A stretch of 64,000 nucleotides of DNA, taken from Primorskyibacter marinus (GTDB lineage Bacteria; Pseudomonadota; Alphaproteobacteria; Rhodobacterales; Rhodobacteraceae). Below, piece after piece: positions 17,786 through 26,930 of the stretch. The translations under genes were made by a program, and so were the position numbers. Numbering within the stretch: position 1 is the first letter of the stretch; every line of letters begins with the position of its first letter. Where the stretch lies: assembly GCF_003313245.1 (NCBI RefSeq), contig NZ_QJSD01000001.1, forward strand, positions 744,001 through 808,000, written 5' to 3'. The notes beneath the pieces are model-generated. The model was not told the DNA's origin, ran no database searches, and saw only the letters and a list, made by a program, of their open reading frames with translations.

Positions 17786-18765
17786 CCGTGTTGCAGAGCG
17801 ATGCCCCCATTGCGCTGACCTGCGGCGAACCGGCGGGGATTGGTCCGGAACTGGCCGTGGCGGCGCGCGCGCGGCTTGGCGGATCGGTGCCGTTTTTCCT
17901 GCTGGGCGACCCACGCCACCTGCCGGACAGTGCTGACATCGTAGAGATCGCGCATCCGTCAGAGGCACCGGCCGCGATGGCACGCGGCTTGCCGGTACTG
18001 CCCCACGACTTCGGCAGCCCTCGCGTTCCGGGCGCACCTCAGCCCGATCACGCCGCACATGTGATCGCGGTGATCGAGCGGGCAGTCTCGTTGGTGCAAA
18101 ACGGGGCCGCATCCGCGATCTGTACGCTTCCCATTCACAAACAGGCGCTGGCCGAGGGTGCCGGTTTTGCCTTTCCCGGACATACCGAATTCCTGGGCCA
18201 TCTGGCCGGCGTGGATGAGGTGGTGATGATGCTGGCCTCGGATCAGCTGCGCGTGGTGCCCATCACGATCCATATCGCGCTGGACGCGGTGGCACGGGCG
18301 CTGACGCCTGCCCTGCTGGAAACACGGCTGCGGATCACCCATGCGGCAATGATCGACCAGTTCGGCATTCCCGCGCCGCGCATTGCCGTGGCCGGGCTGA
18401 ACCCGCATGCAGGCGAAGGCGGACGGATGGGGCGTGAAGAGATTGACGTGATCGCCCCGGTGCTGGAGCGTTTGCGCGCGGAAGGCATGGATCTGAGCGG
18501 CCCGATGTCGGCGGATACGATGTTTCACGCAGCCGCCAGAACGGGCTATGACGTGGCCGTGGCGATGTATCACGATCAGGCGCTGATCCCGATCAAGACG
18601 CTGGATTTTGATCGCGGCGTGAATGTGACGCTGGGGCTGCCATTCGTGCGCACCTCGCCGGACCACGGCACCGCCTTTGATATCGCCGGAACGGGCACGG
18701 CCAATCCGACCTCGACCGTGGAGGCGTTGCGTCTGGCCGCACGGCTTGCAGGGGGTGCGGGATGA
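17782..18765 (+). CDS. pdxA: 4-hydroxythreonine-4-phosphate dehydrogenase
   Basis: A 327-residue enzyme of the deoxyxylulose-5-phosphate-dependent vitamin B6 route; it oxidises 4-phosphohydroxy-threonine. Visible motifs are LTCGEPAGIGPELA near the N-terminus, AICTLPIHKQAL, PGHTEFLGHLAGV with a metal-site histidine, and later GLNPHAGEGGRMGREE, SADTMFH and AMYHDQALIPIKTL. The ATG overlaps the surA TGA; the frame is open upstream but inside surA. The surA-pdxA-rsmA order is common in proteobacteria. Confidence 0.96.
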   Translation: MTVLQSDAPIALTCGEPAGIGPELAVAARARLGGSVPFFLLGDPRHLPDSADIVEIAHPSEAPAAMARGLPVLPHDFGSPRVPGAPQPDHAAHVIAVIERAVSLVQNGAASAICTLPIHKQALAEGAGFAFPGHTEFLGHLAGVDEVVMMLASDQLRVVPITIHIALDAVARALTPALLETRLRITHAAMIDQFGIPAPRIAVAGLNPHAGEGGRMGREEIDVIAPVLERLRAEGMDLSGPMSADTMFHAAARTGYDVAVAMYHDQALIPIKTLDFDRGVNVTLGLPFVRTSPDHGTAFDIAGTGTANPTSTVEALRLAARLAGGAG

Positions 18766-18819
18766 GTGCGCACACCCGTCCGATGGTGCGCCCTGTCGGA
18801 CGTTCAGGAGCCTCCGGCG

Positions 18820-18841
18820 GGAGTATTTTTGCCAAGAAGAA
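18820..18841. repeat. 22-nt intergenic repeat, copy 2 (inverted relative to copy 1)
   Basis: Exact reverse complement of 8459-8480. It lies in the roughly 115-bp gap between pdxA and rsmA, flanked on its left by GCCTCCGGCGG. Orientation relative to the upstream gene is opposite to that of copy 1. Confidence 0.8.
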
Positions 18842-18880
18842 TTGGCAGGGTGTCCATTCGTTGGCCGTGGGTGACGGGCT

Positions 18881-19723
18881 GTGAGCGCGATTGACGGTTT
18901 GCCGCCGCTGCGCGCGGTGATTGCCGAACATGGCTTGAGCGCGCGTAAATCGCTGGGCCAGAATTTCTTGCTGGATCTGAACCTGACATCCAAGATCGCG
19001 CGGCAGGCGGGCGATCTGACGGGTTGTGACCTGTTGGAGATTGGACCCGGACCGGGCGGCCTGACGCGCGGGTTGCTGGCGGAAGGCGCGCGCAAGGTGC
19101 TGGCAATCGAGAAGGATGCGCGCTGCCTGCCGGCCTTGGCCGAAATCGCCGCCGCCTATCCCGGTCGGCTGGAGGTGGTCGAGGGCGATGCGTTGCAGAT
19201 TGATCCCTTGCAACATCTGACCCCACCCATCCGCATCGCCGCGAACCTGCCCTATAATGTGGGAACGGAATTGTTGGTGCGCTGGCTGACACCGCGTGAC
19301 TGGCCGCCCTTCTGGCAAAGTCTGACGCTGATGTTCCAGCGCGAAGTGGCCGAGAGGATCGTGGCCGCGCCCGGATCGAAGGCCTACGGCCGCTTGGCGT
19401 TGCTGGCCCAGTGGCGCGCGGATGCGCGGATCGCCATGAGCCTGCCACCTGAAGCCTTCACGCCCGCGCCCAAGGTGTCCTCGGCCGTGGTGCATCTGAC
19501 CGCCCTGCCCGCGCCGCGCTACCCTGCCGATCCAAAGGTGCTGGAGCATGTCGTGGCGCGCGCCTTCAACCAGCGTCGCAAGATGCTGCGGGCCGCGCTG
19601 AAGGGTGTCGCACCGGATATGGAGGACAGGTTGCTGGCGGCGGGGATCAAACCGACGGACCGCGCCGAGCAGGTGCCGCTCGAAGCGTTCTGCGCCCTGG
19701 CAAGAGCGGTCGCTGAGAGATAG
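18881..19723 (+). CDS. rsmA: 16S rRNA dimethyladenosine transferase RsmA/KsgA
   Basis: A 280-residue methyltransferase that dimethylates two adjacent adenosines near the 3' end of 16S rRNA during 30S maturation. Visible motifs are [11 protein letters not shown], the SAM-binding [16 protein letters not shown], acidic EKD and EGDALQ positions, and the catalytic [11 protein letters not shown]. The C-terminal half has [15 protein letters not shown], typical of the family. The start is GTG, placed to give the family N-terminus. A repeat-bearing gap separates it from pdxA. Kasugamycin sensitivity depends on this enzyme in other species. Confidence 0.97.
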   Translation: MSAIDGLPPLRAVIAEHGLSARKSLGQNFLLDLNLTSKIARQAGDLTGCDLLEIGPGPGGLTRGLLAEGARKVLAIEKDARCLPALAEIAAAYPGRLEVVEGDALQIDPLQHLTPPIRIAANLPYNVGTELLVRWLTPRDWPPFWQSLTLMFQREVAERIVAAPGSKAYGRLALLAQWRADARIAMSLPPEAFTPAPKVSSAVVHLTALPAPRYPADPKVLEHVVARAFNQRRKMLRAALKGVAPDMEDRLLAAGIKPTDRAEQVPLEAFCALARAVAER

Positions 19724-19833
19724 ATTTGAGGTAATGGTTGGCGCACGCGTCCTGCGGAAGTGCGCAAGCGGCAAACCATGTTCTTCCGGACCCTTCACGC
19801 ATACCGACAGCAAGCTTTAGCGTAAATGCAAGA

Positions 19834-19860
19834 AAGGCACCCGATAAGGGCGCCTTTTTT
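19834..19860. terminator. Terminator between rsmA and the DUF4167 gene
   Basis: Stem AAGGC-CCC/GGG-GCCTT with one A/C mismatch and a 5-nt loop, followed by six T on the plus strand (rsmA side). The minus strand also ends in a short T-rich run, so it may serve both convergent genes. Confidence 0.75.
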
Positions 19861-19886
19861 CAGTGGGTTGCCAAGGTTTGCCGAGA

Positions 19887-20603
19887 CTATTCCGCGGCGT
19901 CTTTCGACGTATCCACACCCGGCGCGGCACTGCTGTCAGACGCTGCCTGGCCAGCATCGGAGGCCTTCGATTCTGCGCTTTCGGCGGACTTTTTCGGGGC
20001 AGGCTTCTTGCGCGGTTTGCGCACCGGTTTGGGTTTGGGCTCTGCCTGGGCTTCGGCGTCCTGATCGGCCTGGGGTTTCGCCTTGGTCCTTGATTTGGAC
20101 TTTGCTTCGGGCTGGGGAGCGGCGTTCTCGGGCGTATCGACCAGATTGTTGCCGTCCCCATCATCGCTCAGATCCAGCACATCCGGCTGATCGGTCTTGG
20201 ACGGATCAGCTTTGGGCTGTTGATGAGGCTGCGGTTGTTGGTCCTGACGCGGCCCGTCGTTCTGGGAAGCCGCCTCGCGTTCGGCACGCTCGCGGTCGCG
20301 CTGCGCCTGACGCTCGCGGTTCTCGCGTTCCTGCTGTTCTCGGCGGGTATCCTGTTCCCGCTGCGCTTCGCTCAGCATGCGCATGTAGTGTTCCGCATGC
20401 TGCTGAAAATTCTCGGCTGCGACCCGGTCGTTGCCCAGCTGCGCGTCACGGGCAAGCTGATTATACTTGTCAATGATCTGCTGAGGGGTGCCACGCACCT
20501 TACCCTCGGGACCCGAGCTGTCGAATACACGGTTGACGACGTTGCCAACGGTGGAACGGTTGCGGTTCGATTTCGACCGCGATCTTGATTTGGAAGATCT
20601 CAT
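19887..20603 (-). CDS. DUF4167 domain-containing protein
   Basis: A 238-residue, mostly disordered protein. The N-terminus (first 30 residues) is Arg/Ser/Asn-rich and basic. It runs into the conserved DUF4167 core (RVFDSSGPEGKVRGTPQQII, then KYNQLARDAQLGNDRVAAEN, FQQHAEHYMRMLSEAQRE). The rest is a charged Gln/Arg/Glu stretch and a Lys/Pro/Ala-rich tail. The RSSKSRSRSKSNRNR start suggests nucleic-acid binding. Function is not known. It sits downstream of prmC on the same strand, with a 223-bp gap that holds no recognised element. Confidence 0.9.
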   Translation of the reverse strand: MRSSKSRSRSKSNRNRSTVGNVVNRVFDSSGPEGKVRGTPQQIIDKYNQLARDAQLGNDRVAAENFQQHAEHYMRMLSEAQREQDTRREQQERENRERQAQRDRERAEREAASQNDGPRQDQQPQPHQQPKADPSKTDQPDVLDLSDDGDGNNLVDTPENAAPQPEAKSKSRTKAKPQADQDAEAQAEPKPKPVRKPRKKPAPKKSAESAESKASDAGQAASDSSAAPGVDTSKDAAE

Positions 20604-20826
20604 ATGTCTCTTGATCCAGCCTTGGTTCTGACTGCTGTGTGACCCGGTGGCGCCTCATGCGCTCAACTTAAGGACGGGCCCCATCGATTTCCGGCTTGGC
20701 GTCGGCGGCGAGAGCGTAAGCGTTCAGCCATCCCGACTGCTACCGCAATAATCATGTCATCGGCTTCCAGACAAGCAAAAAACACGCGATCAGTAGCAGT
20801 TTCGGAAAAATTTGCCACAAAATGAC

Positions 20827-21657
20827 TTAATTGCCGCGGCAAGATACCACGCGCGGCCTGCCATCCATGTCGGGATGCACGGTGACATGCCGAAGTCCGC
20901 AACTGCGAAAAATCTCTGCAACGGCAGGGCCCTGCTGCCAGCCGATCTCTACCAGCAAGCGTCCACCGGGGGTCAGGTGATCCGCCGCACGGGTTGCGAT
21001 CACACGGTAAGGGGCCAGCCCGTCCCCACCGGGGGTGAGCGCGATTTCCGGGTCGTGATTGCGCACCTCGGGTGAGAGATCTGGCATCTCATCGGCAGCG
21101 ATATAGGGCGGGTTGGACACGATCAAATCGAATCGTCCGCTGATCCCGTCAAACCAATCGGCTGCCAGCAGCGTCAGCCGGTTCTGGACCCCGTGGCTCG
21201 TCGCATTTTGCGCCGCGACTTCCAGTGCCTTGGCGCTGACATCACTGGCCACGGCCCGCGCGTCCGGCCATTCGGCCAGCAGGGTGATGGCAAGGATGCC
21301 GGAGCCAGCCCCGAGATCCAGAAGTGATGAACTTCGCTCTGTAAGCGATTGCTCTATCAAGGTTTCCGTTTCGGGGCGCGGGTCAAGAACATCCTCGGTG
21401 ACGGCGAAACTGCGCCCCCAGAACAGACGTGCGCCAAGGATTTTGGACACGGGTCGCCGTGCGCAGCGTTCGGCCAGCATCCGGTCCAGCCCTGCCATCG
21501 CCGTGTCGGGGAATTCGTCTCGGGCCAACAATGTCAGGCGCGATGCTTCAACGCGCATCGCGCCGGAAACCAAAGCCCGCGCATCACGCGGCGCGCCGTC
21601 TATTCCGGCGGAATGCAGCCTGCGCGTGGCTTGCGCCAGCACCTCACCGACCGTCAC
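20827..21657 (-). CDS. prmC: Release-factor glutamine methyltransferase
   Basis: A 276-residue SAM-dependent enzyme that methylates the GGQ glutamine of peptide release factors. Visible are the N-terminal helical domain, [12 protein letters not shown], the SAM motif [16 protein letters not shown], and the catalytic [11 protein letters not shown] (NPPY). Its start overlaps the stop of prfA, whose product is its substrate, so co-expression is built in. Confidence 0.96.
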   Translation of the reverse strand: MTVGEVLAQATRRLHSAGIDGAPRDARALVSGAMRVEASRLTLLARDEFPDTAMAGLDRMLAERCARRPVSKILGARLFWGRSFAVTEDVLDPRPETETLIEQSLTERSSSLLDLGAGSGILAITLLAEWPDARAVASDVSAKALEVAAQNATSHGVQNRLTLLAADWFDGISGRFDLIVSNPPYIAADEMPDLSPEVRNHDPEIALTPGGDGLAPYRVIATRAADHLTPGGRLLVEIGWQQGPAVAEIFRSCGLRHVTVHPDMDGRPRVVSCRGN

Positions 21658-22703
21658 GCGCCCATCTCGGCCAGGGCCGCCGCTTGCGCGTCGGCGGTCA
21701 GCGCGTCGATCACCTCGTCCAGATCGCCCTGCATCACCTGATCCAGCTTATAAAGGGTCAGGTTGATACGGTGATCGGTCATGCGGCCTTGTGGAAAATT
21801 GTAGGTGCGGATGCGTTCGGACCGGTCGCCCGACCCGACCTGAGCCTTGCGATCGGCAGAACGTTCGCTGTCCACTTTCTGACGTTCCAGATCAAACAAA
21901 CGTGTGCGCAGCACCTGCATGGCAATCTCGCGGTTGCGGTGCTGGGACTTCTCGGAACTTGTGACCACGGTGTTGGTGGGCAGGTGCGTGATACGCACCG
22001 CCGAATCGGTGGTGTTGACGTGCTGCCCGCCTGCCCCGGAGCTGCGCATCGTGTCGATCCGCAGATCGTTGGGATCAATGCGGATATCGACCTCTTCAGC
22101 CTCTGGCAGAACGGCGACCGTGGCGGCGGATGTGTGAATGCGTCCACCCGATTCCGTCGCAGGCACGCGCTGCACCCGGTGCACGCCGCTTTCGTATTTC
22201 AGCCGGGCAAAGACGTTCTGGCCGGAGATCCGGGCGGTCAATTCGCGGATGCCGCCAAGCTCTGTCTGCTGCTCTTCAAGGATTTCCAGCTTCCAGCCAT
22301 GGCTTTCGGAATAGCGCTGATACATGCGCAGCAGATCGCCCGCGAAAAGGGCGGCCTCTTCCCCGCCGGTTCCGGGCCGGATTTCCAGCACCGCAGGGCG
22401 CGCATCGGCCGCATCCTTGGGCAAAAGCGCCAGTTGCAAAGCGTGCTCTGCCTCTGGCAATGCGGCACGCAGGGCTGGCAGTTCTTCCTCGGCCAGTTCC
22501 TTCATGTCGGGATCGGACAGCATCTCTTCGGCCTCGGCCATGTCCGCCTGAAGGCGCTCATAGGCGCGGATTTGTTCGACAACGGGGCGGAGTTCGGCAT
22601 ATTCGCGGCCCAATGCGGCAATATCGCCGCCACCCTGGGCCATCTTGGCCTCCAGGAACTCGAACCGTTCGGATATTTGGGCTAGTCTGTCTGCGGGAAC
22701 CAT
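21654..22703 (-). CDS. prfA: Peptide chain release factor 1
   Basis: A 349-residue factor that reads UAA and UAG stop codons. It has the N-terminal helical domain, the anticodon-like PAT motif ([20 protein letters not shown]), and the universally conserved [18 protein letters not shown], whose GGQ triggers hydrolysis. The C-terminal [15 protein letters not shown] is typical of RF1. Its last four bases overlap the start of prmC. The divergent space to the DUF1499 gene is about 115 bp. Confidence 0.97.
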   Translation of the reverse strand: MVPADRLAQISERFEFLEAKMAQGGGDIAALGREYAELRPVVEQIRAYERLQADMAEAEEMLSDPDMKELAEEELPALRAALPEAEHALQLALLPKDAADARPAVLEIRPGTGGEEAALFAGDLLRMYQRYSESHGWKLEILEEQQTELGGIRELTARISGQNVFARLKYESGVHRVQRVPATESGGRIHTSAATVAVLPEAEEVDIRIDPNDLRIDTMRSSGAGGQHVNTTDSAVRITHLPTNTVVTSSEKSQHRNREIAMQVLRTRLFDLERQKVDSERSADRKAQVGSGDRSERIRTYNFPQGRMTDHRINLTLYKLDQVMQGDLDEVIDALTADAQAAALAEMGA

Positions 22704-22819
22704 GCCGGTGCATGTCCTCTATTGCGCGGGTTTGGTCAAGTCCCTGCCCTGCCTGTCGCTGCGCAGATGCGACGGTTTTACGAGGCTGCACAGCCCGGCC
22801 CATGCACTGGCACATGGCC

Positions 22820-23227
22820 TCAGGTCCGGCTCAGCGCCTGAAACCAGTTATCCACGCGTGCGGCATTCACCCCAAAATCCGCCTTGCCAAAGCGCAACCG
22901 GGCGAAGATGAGGATATGCCCATCCGCCAGTTGAACGGTCGTATAATCCGGGAACCCAAATCCGGCAGAGCGGGTGACATAGGTGATGTGCCCCTCTGCA
23001 ACCGATCCGGCCAATACCTTGGTACGCGGGGTGGCACGGGCGATCGCGTCCAATCTGCCCAGCGTTTCCGCATCGCCGGGTATGACGCGCCGCGCGCCGC
23101 CCGTCAGGGTTTCGTCCGCCTCAAAGCCAAGCGGTACATGCCAACGCGCAGCATCGCTTGGTGCCACACGAATATAGACCATCAGGGCAACTATCAGACC
23201 AAGGACAATCAGCGCGGCGGTTTTCAT
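22820..23227 (-). CDS. DUF1499 domain-containing protein
   Basis: A 135-residue protein with a single N-terminal hydrophobic helix (AALIVLGLIVALMVYIRVAP), so it is anchored or secreted. The remainder matches DUF1499: LDAIARATPRTKVLAGSVAEG, ITYVTRSAGFGFPDYTTVQL and a final FGVNAARVDNWFQAL. Function is unknown. It lies between agmatinase and prfA on the same strand, separated by short gaps. Confidence 0.85.
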   Translation of the reverse strand: MKTAALIVLGLIVALMVYIRVAPSDAARWHVPLGFEADETLTGGARRVIPGDAETLGRLDAIARATPRTKVLAGSVAEGHITYVTRSAGFGFPDYTTVQLADGHILIFARLRFGKADFGVNAARVDNWFQALSRT

Positions 23228-23303
23228 TTATTTCTCCAATGCGGAGGGCGCAGATAAGTCGCCGCAGCAACGTCTTCAAGTGGTGGTGCCCGATCCCGCG
23301 GTG

Positions 23304-24275
23304 CTATCCGACCATTCCCAACCGCGTCCAGCCGATAAGACAAAGGATCTCCATCGCGACATGCGCCCCCGCCACGGCGGTGATGCCTGTAGGATCAAAG
23401 GGCGGCGAGACCTCCACCACATCGCCGCCGATAATCGGCACCCCAGCCATTGCACGCAGGATCGCGGCGGCCTGCGCGGAACTCAGCCCGCCCCAGACCG
23501 GCGTGCCGGTGCCGGGTGCGAAGGCCGGGTCCAGCCCGTCAATGTCAAAGCTGAGATAGGCGGGCGTCTCGCCCACGATCTCGCGGATGCGGTCCACCAC
23601 GGCCTGCGCGCCGATCCGGTGAACCTCTGGCGCGTCGATGATGTGCAGGCCCATCGTGTCGGGATTTGTGGTGCGAATGCCGATCTGGACAGAGCGCGCC
23701 GGATCAATCAGCCCCAGCTTCACGGCCTTGTAGACAAAGGTGCCGTGGTCGATCCGGTCCATATCATCATCGACCCAGCTGTCGGAATGGGCATCGAACT
23801 GCACAAGCGCCAGCGGCCCGTGTTTCGCCACATGCGCCTTCAAGAGCGGCAGCGTGATGAAATGATCTCCGCCCAGTGTCAGCATGGCCGCGCCAGAGGC
23901 AATGATCTTGGCGGCATGTGCTTCCAGCGTCGCGGGAAACTCGGACGTCTTGGCGTAGTCAAAGGCCAGATCGCCGGTATCCACCACCGTCATGTCGCTT
24001 AGCGGATCGAAGCCCCAGCCATAGGGCGGATCGTAAGGTTGCAGCAGGCTCGCCTCGCGGATTGCGCGCGGACCAAGCCGAGTACCGGGACGGTTGGTCA
24101 CAGCCTGGTCAAAAGGCACGCCCGTCACCGCGACGTCAACGCCGGTCAGATCCTTGGTATAGCGCCTGCGCAGGAAGGATGGCGCACCGCCAAAGGTGTT
24201 TTCATAGCTTAAGCCCCGTGCGTCATCGCGTGTGAAAGCGTGGTCGATCTGGGTCTTTGCGTCTTCAAGCGCCAT
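23304..24275 (-). CDS. speB: Agmatinase / ureohydrolase family
   Basis: A 323-residue manganese enzyme of the arginase superfamily, most like agmatinase, which splits agmatine to putrescine and urea. The metal ligands are visible: TLGGDHFITLPLL, VQFDAHSDSW and SFDIDGLDPAFAPGTGTPVW. The N-terminus has FGGAPSFLRRRYTKDLTGVD. Guanidinobutyrase or guanidinopropionase would look similar, so the substrate is inferred. It is divergent from mazG over about 180 bp. Confidence 0.9.
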   Translation of the reverse strand: MALEDAKTQIDHAFTRDDARGLSYENTFGGAPSFLRRRYTKDLTGVDVAVTGVPFDQAVTNRPGTRLGPRAIREASLLQPYDPPYGWGFDPLSDMTVVDTGDLAFDYAKTSEFPATLEAHAAKIIASGAAMLTLGGDHFITLPLLKAHVAKHGPLALVQFDAHSDSWVDDDMDRIDHGTFVYKAVKLGLIDPARSVQIGIRTTNPDTMGLHIIDAPEVHRIGAQAVVDRIREIVGETPAYLSFDIDGLDPAFAPGTGTPVWGGLSSAQAAAILRAMAGVPIIGGDVVEVSPPFDPTGITAVAGAHVAMEILCLIGWTRLGMVG

Positions 24276-24455
24276 TTGGTCCCCTTGGTTGTTCAGTCAT
24301 TCCTCACCGCGATCCTGACCCTGCGGTCAGGCTGACAACGCATCGTCGTCATCACCAGCCGATCCGTTCACCGGGACGGTCTGCGACAGGCATGGGTGGA
24401 CTTCGCACGGCGCTGTTGTCAGGTTGCATCTGACGCGAAACCATGGATCTACGCA

Positions 24456-25274
24456 ATGCCCGAAGACAGTCTGATTACCGACCCGAATGGCGGCATGCCG
24501 CGCCTGCGCGAAATCATGCGCCGCTTGCGCGACCCGCAAACCGGATGCCCCTGGGACATCGAACAGACATTCGCCACCATCGCCCCCTACACGATCGAAG
24601 AGGCCTACGAGGTCGCCGACGCCATCGAACGCGAGGCCTGGGACGAGTTGAAAGGCGAATTGGGCGATCTGCTGTTTCAATCGGTGTTCCATTCGCAAAT
24701 GGCCGAAGAGGCCGGGATGTTCACCTTCGAGGACGTGGCCGACACCATGTCCGACAAGATGGTGGCCCGGCATCCGCATGTCTTTGGTGATGAATCGAAC
24801 GCGAAAAGCGCGCACCAGCAAACCATCGATTGGGAGCAAACAAAAGCCGCCGAACGCGCCGCCAAGGCCCAGACCGGCGCGCTGGAGGGCGTGGCAGTGG
24901 GCCTGCCTGCATTGCTGCGCGCGGTGAAGCTGCAAAAGCGCGCGGCGCGGGTGGGGTTCGACTGGCCCGAAACCGAACAGGTGCTGGACAAGATCGCCGA
25001 GGAATGCGCCGAACTGCGCGAGGCGCATGCCTCTGGTGACAAGGCCCATACCGAAGAAGAGCTGGGCGATTTGCTGTTTGTCATGGCCAATCTGGCGCGC
25101 CATCTGGACATTGATCCAGAGGCGGCGTTGCGCGGTGCCAACGCCAAGTTCACACGTCGCTTCAAGGGGATAGAGAACGCCCTGAAAGCGGCAGGCAAGA
25201 GCCCGGAGGAGTCTGATCTGGCAGAGATGGACGCCCTTTGGGACGCGGAAAAGCGCCGCGAACGTCAACCCTGA
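24456..25274 (+). CDS. mazG: Nucleoside triphosphate pyrophosphohydrolase MazG
   Basis: A 272-residue all-alpha NTP pyrophosphatase that hydrolyses NTPs to NMPs and pyrophosphate. Two MazG repeats are visible. The first has RLRDPQTGCPWDIEQTF, then EEAYEVADAIE and ELKGELGDLLFQSVFHSQMA with the EExxE...ExxD metal pattern. The second has EECAELREA and EEELGDLLFVMANLARHLDI. The ATG at MPEDSLITD is used; 20 open codons upstream show no family sequence. Confidence 0.95.
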   Translation: MPEDSLITDPNGGMPRLREIMRRLRDPQTGCPWDIEQTFATIAPYTIEEAYEVADAIEREAWDELKGELGDLLFQSVFHSQMAEEAGMFTFEDVADTMSDKMVARHPHVFGDESNAKSAHQQTIDWEQTKAAERAAKAQTGALEGVAVGLPALLRAVKLQKRAARVGFDWPETEQVLDKIAEECAELREAHASGDKAHTEEELGDLLFVMANLARHLDIDPEAALRGANAKFTRRFKGIENALKAAGKSPEESDLAEMDALWDAEKRRERQP

Positions 25275-25295
25275 CAAAAATGTTCGGGTATTATA

Positions 25296-25324
25296 TTGAC
25301 CAAGTAAAACGCTCGGAATAGACA
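25296..25324 (+). promoter_or_regulatory. Possible promoter of the iron-binding protein gene
   Basis: TTGACC, a 17-nt spacer and TAGACA (3 of 6 to the -10 consensus), 35 nt before the ATG. I could not find a clean Irr, RirA or Fur operator around it. Confidence 0.35.
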
Positions 25325-25358
25325 GGTCGCAGAAAACGTGAACCCGAAAGGACGACCC

Positions 25359-26366
25359 ATGTATCGCCTGACTTGTGCTACAGCCCTGATGCTGACGACT
25401 GCCATGCCTGCCATTGCCGAAGGCATCGTCAATATCTACTCCTATCGCCAGCCTGAACTGATCGCGCCCCTGACGGACGCCTTCACCGAAGAGACCGGCA
25501 TCGATGTGAATGTGGCCTATCTGAACAAGGGCATGGTCGAAAGACTGCAAGCCGAAGGTGATCGCTCGCCCGCCGACATGGTGCTGACCGTGGACATCTC
25601 TCGCCTGTCCGCTGTCGTCGATGCCGGGCTGACCCAGCCGGTCGAGACCGAAACACTGACATCGAACGTACCCGCGCAGTACCGCGACCCCGATGGCAAC
25701 TGGTACGGCCTGACCACCCGCGCACGGATCGTCTATGCCTCCAAGGATCGCGTCGATCCGGCAGAGGTCACCACCTACGAGGATCTCGCGGACCCCAAAT
25801 GGGAAGGCCGGATCTGCACCCGTTCGGGCACGCATCCCTATAACGTCGCGCTGGCCTCGGCGGTGATCGAACATCACGGCGAAGAAGCCGCGAAAGAATG
25901 GCTGGGCGGCTTGAAGGCCAATTTGGCGCGCAAACCGCAAGGCAACGACCGCGCGCAGGTCAAGGCGATCTGGGCCGGCGAATGCGATCTTGCCATCGGC
26001 AACACCTATTACATGGGCAAGATGCTGGCAGATCCCGAACAGGCGGAATGGGCCAACTCGGTCAACGTGCTGTTCCCGGAATTCGAAGACAGCGGCACCC
26101 ATGTGAACATCTCGGGCGTGGCGCTGACGAAATCGGCCCCGAACAAGGAAAACGCCATCAAGATGATGGAATTCCTGACCTCGCCCAAGGCGCAGGAAAT
26201 CTACGCCCACGCCAACTATGAATACCCCATCGCCGAGGGCACAGAAGCAGATGAAGTGGTGCAAAGCTGGGGTGAGTTCACACCGGACGAAACCAACCTG
26301 ATGGCGTTGGCTGCCCAACGCGCCGCCGCCCTGCGGATCATCGAGGAAGTCGATTTCGACGGCTGA
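25359..26366 (+). CDS. Fe(3+) ABC transporter substrate-binding protein
   Basis: A 335-residue periplasmic protein of the FbpA/FutA type. A signal peptide (TCATALMLTTAMPAIA) precedes the mature start EGIVNIYSYRQPELIAPLTD. Hallmarks of the family are VYASKDRVDPAEVTTYEDLADPKW (split here by the reader), ICTRSGTHPYNVAL and the tyrosine pair in GNTYYMGKM that coordinates iron. No permease or ATPase gene is adjacent and a strong terminator follows, so it is a solitary binding protein in this window. The ATG is preceded by AAAGGACGACCC. Another ferric-chelate or metal ion cannot be excluded. Confidence 0.9.
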   Translation: MYRLTCATALMLTTAMPAIAEGIVNIYSYRQPELIAPLTDAFTEETGIDVNVAYLNKGMVERLQAEGDRSPADMVLTVDISRLSAVVDAGLTQPVETETLTSNVPAQYRDPDGNWYGLTTRARIVYASKDRVDPAEVTTYEDLADPKWEGRICTRSGTHPYNVALASAVIEHHGEEAAKEWLGGLKANLARKPQGNDRAQVKAIWAGECDLAIGNTYYMGKMLADPEQAEWANSVNVLFPEFEDSGTHVNISGVALTKSAPNKENAIKMMEFLTSPKAQEIYAHANYEYPIAEGTEADEVVQSWGEFTPDETNLMALAAQRAAALRIIEEVDFDG

Positions 26367-26388
26367 TCCCATTTACATCGAGCAGCCC

Positions 26389-26419
26389 AAGGCCCCGTCC
26401 ATCAATGGCGGGGCCTTTT
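26389..26419 (+). terminator. Strong rho-independent terminator
   Basis: Stem AAGGCCCCG/CGGGGCCTT with an 11-nt loop, followed by TTTTGGTTTT. It closes the iron-binding protein gene. Confidence 0.88.
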
Positions 26420-26526
26420 GGTTTTCTGGAAAATTCGGTGTCGAGCCCAATATCCTAAGTTGCGGCACCCACAAGTTCGCCTTATGTTCTCACTGATCAT
26501 CTATCGCAGAAGAAGTCGCAAACAGT

Positions 26527-26745
26527 ATGAGAGCAACTTTAAGAAACAAGGCAGTCGCGGTCTGTAACGACAAGATCGCCAAAAAGGGAGAGACCGTAGG
26601 TCTTTCTTTCTATGCGTTTTTTGCCAACAGAAATGATGATCCAGCGTTGCTTATGGAAGCAGCCGAATGGTGGATCAAAACGCATGAACTGGATCACTTT
26701 GAGAAAGCAGTGAAAATTCGGGATATGATCATTTCAGGTGTTTGA
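26527..26745 (+). CDS. Hypothetical 72-aa protein, AT-richer than neighbours
   Basis: A small protein without a family I recognise. It is Lys/Arg-rich at the N-terminus (MRATLRNKAVAVCNDKIAKK), with a middle aromatic stretch (GLSFYAFFANRNDD) and an amphipathic end (EAAEWWIKTHELDHFEKAVK). There is no signal peptide or membrane helix. Codons are AT-richer than in the flanking genes (for example AAA, GAT and ATT are common), which suggests recent arrival or relaxed selection. A purine-rich AGAAGAAG lies about 12 nt before the ATG. It follows a strong terminator, so it needs its own promoter. Confidence 0.55.
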   Translation: MRATLRNKAVAVCNDKIAKKGETVGLSFYAFFANRNDDPALLMEAAEWWIKTHELDHFEKAVKIRDMIISGV

Positions 26746-26930
26746 CCAACCGCAACTTCGTCCTGCATAGCTGCTGCTGCGCGCTCCTTAGGTCGCGCGC
26801 TCCATCGTCGGCGATGTCCTGCTTTGATACTGCCATTTCGCTTGCGACGTTGATAGGGCTCTGTCACACGCAAGAACGCACAAATGCCTCGCGTCACAGG
26901 CAGACAAACGGACAGTCAGGGAGAACGGCA

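Noticed and set aside
26777-26802. Two short GCGCGCTCC direct repeats
   Set aside because: Nine-base matches in GC-rich DNA are expected by chance; no further structure.
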